64,000 bases of DNA from Molanna angustata (taxonomy: Eukaryota > Arthropoda > Insecta > Trichoptera > Molannidae): NCBI GenBank assembly GCA_963576475.1, contig OY754973.1:8020052-8084051 (forward strand), given 5' to 3'. The position numbers and the translations under genes are program-made. The notes beneath the pieces were generated by a model that worked only from the letters and a program-made list of their open reading frames with translations, was not told the DNA's origin and searched no databases. How positions within the stretch are numbered: position 1 is the first letter of the stretch; each line of letters begins with the position of its first letter. Below are positions 56,326-64,000 of this stretch, in pieces.

Positions 56326-57330
56326 TGTAAAGTTGAAGAATATGTACCAAACTATAAACCCTTAAATCCTAATTATGGAGTATTTTAAGATATTTTGTTT
56401 TCTATACAAAACATGTAGGTATGAATGTCAAGATAGGACTGTATGGAGGTCAGTCCTTTTTTCCTACCCAGAATATGTAAACAGCATGATAATATGTATG
56501 TATGTATGTTTGGAGATTAAGTATCAAACTATTGAGTTCCCGTAGATATTGTGTAGTGTATACTGCCTTACAAATTGTATGAAACGATGTAGTCACTAAA
56601 TTCAATATTTATTAAAATTGTTAAAAAAAGTTTGAGATGTACTGCTACAATGTTCATATTTTGTAAAAGAAAATTAAATTATCTAGTTGGGGTGATTCGG
56701 GGTTTTTCGATATTTTTAAAAACTTTGCAAAATATAGGCAGTGAAACACATAAATATATCATAAAAAAATCCTAATAAAAGATGTTTGAGAAACTCTAGA
56801 ATTTAAAAAAAAATGAAATTTGAGATTTTTTATTTGTCTTTATTTATACCAATTTTCAGCGTTCTATCTTTAATGGTTTTTGAGATATTATGGAAAAATA
56901 AAGTAAAAATTCAAAATTTGATAACCCCTGATTGAAACGAAAATTCAAAATGCTAAGCATAAAAGTTTTATAGGCCTATAATTTTCTAATTTTCTATATT
57001 TTCTGAAATTTTAGGATCTGTGCATGTAGCGGATCAGAAGTTATAAGGGGGGAGGGACGGGGGGACACACAAAGACACTAGATATTCTACTCCGAATTCC
57101 GAGTAAATCCATTATATCGAACATACATATATGCTGCTAAGCCTCTAAGTTGGTGTTTTTTGACTTCAAAGTTGGAAAAACCGTGAAAAATTTAGACCTG
57201 ACATACAAATCTCGCTTATTCTCGTGATACTTGATCGTGATCTTGGCTTGATACTTGAAGTATCAAGCCAAGATACGAGAGTAGCCAAGATATGTTAAGA
57301 GAAATAAATTCTCTTGAAAAAATCGACATT
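56326..57330 (-). mobile_element. Helentron-like element, 3' end missing
   Basis: Minus orientation. The 5' side near 57330 has the AAATGTCGATTTTTTCAAG-like start; the interior aligns with 13100-13811 and 23865-24839. The 3' hairpin and CTAG end are absent at the RTE junction. A perfect 16-bp palindrome with one central base lies at 57241-57273. Confidence 0.7.
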
Positions 57331-57409
57331 TCAAAAGCAGAAATAAATAATATAAATAATTTTTCAATGTTAGAAAATATTTTTGTGTATATTATATAAG
57401 TATGTATAT

Positions 57410-57660
57410 TTGTATTTTTTTAAAGATTGAATATGTCCTTGAAACTTTCCTGATTTTTTTTTTATTAATGTAAAATATGTAACAGCTGTTTTGTTTCCCA
57501 AAATAAAATAAATAAAATAAATAAATAAATAAACAATTACATATACATCCTCATACCATGTATATGTAATTGTTTCAAGGACAAGTTTCAAGTTCGAATC
57601 CCGACACGACCTATTTCGTTCACCTATACACAAGCATTTATGCCTAATCTTAAAAAAAAA
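57410..57660. mobile_element. SINE family A mosaic with LINE tail and foldback
   Basis: A minus-oriented SINE tail word (GAATATGTCCTTGAAAC) is followed by a plus-oriented LINE tail with AATAAATAAATAAATAAA. Next is a foldback at 57531-57575 (18-bp arms, 9-base loop, inner arm CAATTACATATACAT), then a plus-oriented SINE from box B onward (CAAGTTCGAATCCCGAC, CTATTTCGTTCACCTA). Box A is missing. Confidence 0.55.
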
Positions 57661-59639
57661 TTCTAACATTTTTTTCAACAATTTTTCATATCCTCAATAT
57701 GGAAATTATTTTGAGCTTTTTGACTCTGTATTTCTAGACATAGCCAATTAAAATTTTCATACTGACTGTTCTATGGAAGCAATTCTTTTTAATTTTTAAA
57801 TATTATATTTCGTTTTTGATTTTTATGTTTCTAGTTTGCTATTACATGTGCTTAATCTTTGTGCAGTTATCTACTTATTAATTCATTCTCTCTGAGGTAT
57901 TTTTCGGATTCGTATTAACTAATTATAAACGGTCAAGTATGACGGATTGATCTATGTATGATCTTCTGCGAGTTATGTTCACCTGATAGATGGAACTCAT
58001 TTTGTATCAAGTAATTTCTCATCATACTGGAACCTTATTTTTTTGGCGGCGTTTCTTGCATTATTCAATTCGAAGAAATGAAGAGCGGGATCTATCACCT
58101 AGTACATAATTATATTATAAATTCTAAACTGCTAGCCATAGAACATTATTTCCTAGTTGGGCAGCAGTAATCTACTTGTTGTTGACGTTATAAAATATGG
58201 TGTGATAATAAAAATAAAACAAGAAATATATTTCTTAATCTATGCTCTCCTGATATTTGAATATTGCGCTTTCGATATAAATCATGAATCCTCAAATACA
58301 ATGTGTTTAGTTGTCTTTTGAATTTACAAGTACGTCATACATTTTTATTGCGTATAGGTATAACATATATGACCGAAATACATTTAATTTCCTTGAAAAC
58401 AAAAACTGTTTTATCTCTCAACGAAAGTGAACATTCTAGGAAGTAAAAATATTTACATAACTCGAATGATATGATAATTGGAATCGCAAACAACATGTTT
58501 TATTTCAGAAGAACTATTATATGATCAAAGCATGAATATAATCTTAATGTTATACCATAAGTTTATTTTATAAAGAACATTGGCCCGGTATTACAGTCGT
58601 GCCTGCCAGGTCTTTTCACATGGCAAATCCATTACTTAAGTTGAGGAAATATTTATAAATATAAATACAATATAGGTTTATTGCATCCTTATTTAATATT
58701 ATACAACTGAAACACACATTTTTAACACAATTCAAGCAATAAAGAACCCCAGACAACAAAATCCTGATATAAGGGGTCATGCCAGAAAAAATAATAAAAC
58801 AACAAAAAATAATGAATAAAACAGAGGTCATGTTTTCGAAGCCATGTATGAAAAGGATTTAATTATTATGACATGTCAATTTTGCCAACCTCTTTTTTAT
58901 TTTTAATTAAACACATTTTAATTTTTTTTTTTCTTACGATAATTTCTGAAAAGTTTTTTCATTAATAATTAAAAAAATGAGTGTTTCTGATCGCATTGTG
59001 TAGCTAAAAACGGGATGCGTAAATCGTGTGGTGTGAGTTGATGTCATCGTGATATAGGTTATTTTAAGTTTGTATTAAATGCAATCAAAACAATGAGATT
59101 TTTATCAAAGTTCATTATTATTTGTTAAATCATAATAAGATGGCTTTATAAAATTGAAGAATATATTTATTTATTTTTATTTCAACTACATTACACATAT
59201 CAAAGCCAATTACAGAAATGTCTTAAATTATTTTAAAAATAATGCTGATAAATTAAATTAAGTAGGTAGATATTCAAATTGTAATTCTTGTGCCAATGCA
59301 GTCGCCACAATACGGTGATAGGTACTTTGTATGGTTAGGTTTTATTAATTTGTCCTTTGGTCACTATACTTTTAACACATGGGTAGTCTATCTTCACACC
59401 GGCACAGGCGGCCACTTATGAAAACATTGCAAGGAAAAAATGTTAAACGGTATAATATGGTGAATAGATAATAGAGAACATTTGTTTGCATTTTTTTATG
59501 CCTAATAGGATAATAGGTCGGTGACCGGTATGGAGATGATAAGGTTAAATATATGTATGTGTGGGGTGTGTTGTCAGGGTGTATGTATATGTGTCTATGT
59601 GTGAGAGTGTGTATGATAATAATGTATTGTTGTTACGTA
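57661..59639. other. Unassigned AT-rich stretch
   Basis: About 2 kb without a recognisable gene or repeat. A TTTATTTATTTTTATTTC run at 59163 could be a minus-strand LINE tail, and GT-rich words lie near 59580-59610. Confidence 0.4.
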
Positions 59640-60138
59640 TACCAAAATAATAATACTTAAATCCAAATTATTCAATATTTCAAGATATTTTTTTTTCTAT
59701 ACAAAACATGTATGGCAAGATAGGATAGTGTGGAGGTCAGTCCTATTTTTCTACCGCGAATATGTTATCACCTCGATGGTATGTAGATATGTAGGTATGT
59801 ATGGAGATACAGTATCAAACTATTATAACAAACTATTCTATATATCTCAAAAACTATGAAAGCTATAATGCTGAGATTTTTAAAAAGTTCCAGGTTTCAC
59901 AAATTTTTTAATTAAGATTTTTTTTTACATTTATGTACATTATATTTTTAATTATCGGTATACTTTTGGTTTTCGGCAAACGGTATTTACCAAACCGTTA
60001 ACTTAACCGTTAGCTTAAACCGTGTGGGGTAACCATTCGCTGGTTACCCCACATTGTGGGATATGCCGTGATGGTATGAATGAATGAATGTATTTACTAA
60101 ATTTTAAACGAGGCGGTTTAAGTGACTTTAGGATAATA
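59640..60138. mobile_element. Helentron-like scraps and a LINE 3' end
   Basis: 59640-59830 matches the family in minus orientation (TTCAATATTTCAAGATATTT, ACAAAACATGTATGGCAAGA). 59830-59930 matches it in plus orientation. At 60036-60095 GCTGGTTACCCCACATTGTG then GGATATGCCGTGATGGTATG and AATGAATG is the 35440-type LINE end. Confidence 0.5.
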
Positions 60139-61406
60139 GAAATAGACATGGCATCGTTGTAATTTATCAAATATCTCCAACTTTTCTTAAAAATTATCGA
60201 AAAAAAATAATTTAGTGACGTTATCGTTTCATACAATTTGTATGGCTGAATAAATACCCTTTAGAATAGCTTCTTAATCTTCATACATGCATATATAGTT
60301 TTTATTTTATTTTTCGATATATCTCACAAACGATAAAAACAAAAACGCTGAAAATTGGTATAAATATAGAAAAATATAAAATCCGAATTTGTTTTTTTTT
60401 ATTCCAGTGGTTCTCAAACATTTTTTATTAAGAAAAATATTTTTTATGTAAAATGTATGTGTTTAACTGCCTTTATGAAATAGACATGGCATCGTTGTAA
60501 TTTATCAAATATCTCCAACTTTTCTTAAAAATTATCGAAAAAAAAAATTTAGTGACATCGTTTCATACAATTTGTATGGCAGAATACATACCCTTTAGAA
60601 TAGCTTCTTAATCTTCATACATGCATATATAGTTTTTATTTTATTTTTCGATATATCTCACAAACGATAAAAACTAAAACGCTGAAAATTGGTATAAATA
60701 TAGAAAAATATAAAATCTCGAATTTGTTTTTTTTTTATTCCAGTGGTTCTCAAACATTTTTTATATAGAAATTTTTTTTTTATGTAAAATGTATGTGTTT
60801 AACTGCCTTTATTCCCAAAATTTTTAAAAATATCGAATAAAGCCAAAACACCTGAACTAGATCATTTAATTTTCTATATAAAAATGTAAACATTGTAGGT
60901 GTACATCTCAAACTTTTTGTGTCAATTTTTATAAAAATTTAATTTATTGTCAACATCGTTTCAAACAATTTATAAGGCAGTATACACTACTGACTAAATA
61001 ATATTTACGGGGACTCAACAGTTTGATACTTAATCTCCAAACATAGATAAATACCATCATACTGTTTACATACATATTCGGGGTCGGAAAAAAATTTAAT
61101 TTAGTGACATCGCTTCATACAATTTGTATGGCAGTCGCCTATACACAATATCTAAGAAGACTCAATAATTTCATACTTAATCTGCGAACATACATTACAT
61201 ACCATCATGCTGTTTTCATATTCTGGGTAGGAAAAAATAACTGACCTCCACACTATCTTATCCTCACATACATGTTTTGTATAGAAGACAAAATAACTTA
61301 AAATATTCAATAATTTAGATTTAATGGTCTATAGTTCGGTGCGTATTCTTCAACTATACATACAATTGCCATCGACAGTCGGATCTCATGTGTTACATGC
61401 AACAAG
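60139..61406 (+). mobile_element. Helentron-like element with 338-bp tandem duplication
   Basis: GAAATAGACATGGCATCGTT starts at 60139 and again at 60477, and the two copies are nearly identical. The rest follows the family to the end: ATCGACAGTCGGATCTCATG, the TGTTACATG hairpin and CAAG in place of CTAG, then T. The changed end and missing 5' terminus suggest an old copy that then duplicated internally. Confidence 0.65.
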
Positions 61407-62129
61407 TACTTTGACAATTTTATTTAAGAGCTGATTCACGGTTTTATTCAGGCATTACAGTTTCTTTTAATTAAGGAATAAATTGTTTTAAACAGATTGA
61501 TACGATTAACCCACTTAAACGACAAAAATGAATGCTCTGTCTAAAAACAAAGGAAATTATTACATAAAACCGCCAATTTAATCTTCCTTGAATTTTAAAT
61601 TTCTCAGTTAAGGAAAGCTTTCGGCGCAAAAACAATATTATTTATGATAAATTGAACCCGGATTACGGCCATTCAAATGTACTATATCGAGTAATCAGGG
61701 GCGTGCCTAGAACCTTCGGACTAGGGAAACCCTGAAAGAAAATTGGGAAATTTCGAAAATTTAATGTTTTCTTAGCATCGCTGTTCATTTGAGTGGCCAT
61801 GAAGATATTTTAAAATCACATGCCAGAATACATTTGTGGCCCTGTCAAGCATCGTATCTACAAACGTTTCAATTTTTAATCTTGCAGTATGGTTTCAATA
61901 AAACAGTCAAATAAATATTATGTCTTGGATTTTTCAACATAATATTTCGGCTTCTATAAGCAAGGAAAACCAAGATTTTCGGCTTCTATAAGCAATTCCG
62001 CTACTGCAAGTAATAACAAAAATATTATTTTGTGGGGAGTTTATTTGAAGCAGATTTAGACTTTAATCATGATTTTTTTAAATCAAATTTTATTTAAAAT
62101 TGAAAAACCGGCTAAATGGGGGAACCGGC
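61407..62129. other. Unassigned stretch
   Basis: No gene was recognised. TTTTCGGCTTCTATAAGCAA occurs twice in part, around 61945 and 61978. Confidence 0.4.
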
Positions 62130-62705
62130 TTTTCTGAGAACTTTTTACTCCTCACTACCTCAAGATGATATAGTGGGGATTTACGAATTTCAATTTTTTT
62201 AGGTTATTTTTTATTGCAGATTATCAATAAGTATCATGCTGAGATTGAATTCTAAAAATTTCATTATGTATCTGTGTGTGTGCTGTTTACTATGTGCTAT
62301 GTATGGCGTGTTTATTTTACTTTATCAATTATAGACTTAAGTACTCATTCGATTCTTTTCAAATTTTACAATTTGTATATCTAATACTCGTTTAGACCCC
62401 ATTTGATTTTGAAAGATATCTGATTAGTACTTCTCAATCTTTTTAACGGCCAAGCATTTTAAAGTGATCCTTATTTCAGGAAACTTAAAATTTTATATTT
62501 TTATAATCAAACAGCAAAAAAGGCACATCACTTTCATAAAATGGCATTGAAGAATTGTGAAGTTTTCATAATAAAATATTTAAAAAAAATAATGTAACGA
62601 ACTCATTTAATTAAAATGCTGAAAATTTCCATACAAGATTTTAATGCTTTGTGGAGTAACTTGGTTGTAAGGACTATAGCGTTGGTCACAACCCACTAGT
62701 TTTTA
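62130..62705 (+). repeat. Dispersed repeat, inverted copy of 38541-39090
   Basis: Shared words include TTTTTACTCCTCA, TATGTATGGCGTGTTTATTT and GGCACATCACTTTCATAAAA. The end is GTTGGTCACAACCCACTAG followed by T, which includes a 4-bp hairpin and a CTAG-T end like a Helitron. The other copies end CTCG, so this class is uncertain. No coding capacity. Confidence 0.6.
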
Positions 62706-62790
62706 TTTCAATGTAATATACCTACTTTTGTGCAGGTCCTTTTTCGGTATTTTGTCAAATAATATCTGTTATAATTTTAGACATTTGTTA

Positions 62791-62969
62791 TGTCCTATTC
62801 TGATTCGTTTAAATTTATCCATCTGAGTTTTAGTATATGAGAAATATCAAAAAGTTGACTGAATTTATACCGGACTCATTACGTCACACCGCGCGGATAA
62901 AATCCTTTTAAATCTATTCGCCCGTTAATTTAGACGTTTCCATATTCTGAAACGAATCAGAATAGGACA
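62791..62969. mobile_element. 179-bp MITE with 20-bp perfect inverted ends
   Basis: TGTCCTATTCTGATTCGTTT at 62791-62810 is the exact reverse complement of 62950-62969. TA flanks both sides. Such a short element with TA duplication suggests mobilisation by a Tc1/mariner-type transposase. There is no ORF. Confidence 0.85.
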
Positions 62970-63231
62970 TATTATAGTCTGTCATTGGATGATGATCTTG
63001 ATTGTGTAAAATAAAATGAAAAACTGTTAACTGTTGAGACTTGTAAGGCTGATAAATCTTTATTTATTAACATAGGTATTAATGAATCTGTCTATCCTGG
63101 ATGAAAATATGGATCATGGTTGGGAACATTATGGATCAAATTATTAATCTCCACATTCCCAAAAAAAATATCAAAACTGACATCGTACAAATATATTAAC
63201 AATCGCATCTCTTACTTTGTTCAGTAATAAT
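62970..63231. other. Unassigned short stretch
   Basis: Nothing recognised between the MITE and the SINE. Confidence 0.4.
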
Positions 63232-63467
63232 TTTATTTTTTTCATTTTTATTTTAATGTTGCTTCTCAGGCAACTAACAAGTACTATGTCAAATAATTAT
63301 TTAACACGCACCCAATAACAAGTTGCCACATTCTGGAGACTTACGATATTAATCGTCTCACAGATCCAGACTGAAAACACAATTAAAAACTGTGTCTCCA
63401 CCGGGAATCGAACCCGGGACCCTTGGGTCAGCAGTCAGATACCTAACCAACTGAACCACGAAGGACG
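63232..63467 (-). mobile_element. tRNA-derived SINE (family B)
   Basis: Nearly identical to 16810-17038, with box A (minus TGGTTCAGTTGGTTAGGTAT), box B (GGGTTCGATTCCCGGTGG), a full body and a short A-rich tail. The high identity over 46 kb separation suggests recent activity of the family. Confidence 0.85.
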
Positions 63468-64000
63468 ACGATATATAATATTTCTATTGGTTCCCATTCT
63501 GAGGTAAAACTTGTTACAAATATTCTCACAGAGTTGTAAGTTTCCGCGGACGGTCGCTTCCTTTGCGATAAAAGTTTTAAGTTTCTTCTTTTCGTATAAA
63601 TTATTATTTTTTTATTCCTGTAGTAAAATTTCACACCGCATGTATTGCAGATTGTACGTAGTTTCACAAAGAAACGTATGTAAGACAATGAAAAATAGCG
63701 TTAAAATGTTCATATCTAATTGTATAGTAGTTGAAGAGATTCATTTATCTCTTTTCGTAGTATATACATAAATTACCATACTAAGAAAAAAAACATCGTC
63801 TAAATATTTAACTAGGGCTGAGGATTTTTTGAATTTCTTACTTATTCCTTTTTGGATCACAAATAATGCCTACATTTGAATATCTTTTTAGGTCTAATAA
63901 AAATGGAATAGAAGTTTTTCATCTTCTAACTGTCTTTTTTATGTTCATCATCAAAAAAAAACTGTCATATATAGCCCTGGCATACAAAGTTATATATTAT
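63468..64000. other. Unassigned stretch to the window end
   Basis: No gene was recognised. Two overlapping short frames near 63510-63770 on both strands show no domain. Confidence 0.4.

Noticed and set aside
55700..57330. One Helentron-like element split by an RTE insertion
   Set aside because: The left piece (55700-55865) repeats sequence also present in the right piece (about 56610-56720), so they are two fragments or a duplication, not two halves of one copy.

Overview
The window looks like a gene-free, AT-rich stretch of an insect nuclear genome, made of transposable elements and tandem repeats. Several features point to an insect and fit a moth or butterfly best: tRNA-derived SINEs with an A-rich tail, many dead LINEs ending in AAG, ATG or AATAAA microsatellites, a CR1-type LINE whose ORF1 carries a PHD finger, Helentron-type non-autonomous elements and frequent TAGGTACCTA-like words. 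The order is inferred by eye and not proven. I found no host gene, no rRNA, no convincing functional tRNA gene and no CRISPR array.

Layout. 0-8 kb: RTE-type LINE scraps and a tRNA-SINE, then a decayed CR1/Jockey-like LINE (minus strand, 2.4-7.3 kb). This LINE is split by a 3.27 kb array of 535-bp units that turns head-to-head near 5.17 kb and is flanked by a 12-bp target duplication. A second RTE fragment abuts the LINE. 8-13 kb: a SINE, then about 2 kb of consecutive degenerate tandem repeats, one of which seems to derive from a LINE 3' end. 13-25 kb: Helentron-like elements, RTE fragments, two SINE families, a 92-bp minisatellite and a 570-bp MITE. 25.4 kb: a second, short copy of the 535-bp element with the same termini and another 12-bp duplication. 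28.6-30.7 kb: a 2.1 kb inverted-repeat DNA element holding a nested SINE. 31-42 kb: SINEs, RTE and CR1 remnants, and a minisatellite-bearing inverted-repeat element (40.4-42.0 kb) interrupted by an RTE insertion. 42.3-49.3 kb: an 82-bp satellite split first by a near-complete CR1-type LINE with an intact 951-residue EN-RT ORF, then by a Helentron-like element. 49-57 kb: RTE 3' ends, one inside a SINE, and a hAT-type MITE with a perfect 8-bp duplication. 57-64 kb: Helentron-like fragments with a 338-bp tandem duplication, a dispersed repeat inverted relative to its copy at 38.5 kb, a 179-bp MITE and a SINE.

How the parts relate. The only long intact coding capacity is the CR1-type ORF2. SINEs and the MITEs depend on machinery encoded elsewhere. 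Several insertions can be dated relative to each other by nesting, and in at least five places the pre-insertion site can be reconstructed by eye. The strongest candidate for something undescribed is the 535-bp element: two insertions with shared odd termini, 12-bp duplications, tandem plus inverted units and no recognisable coding capacity.
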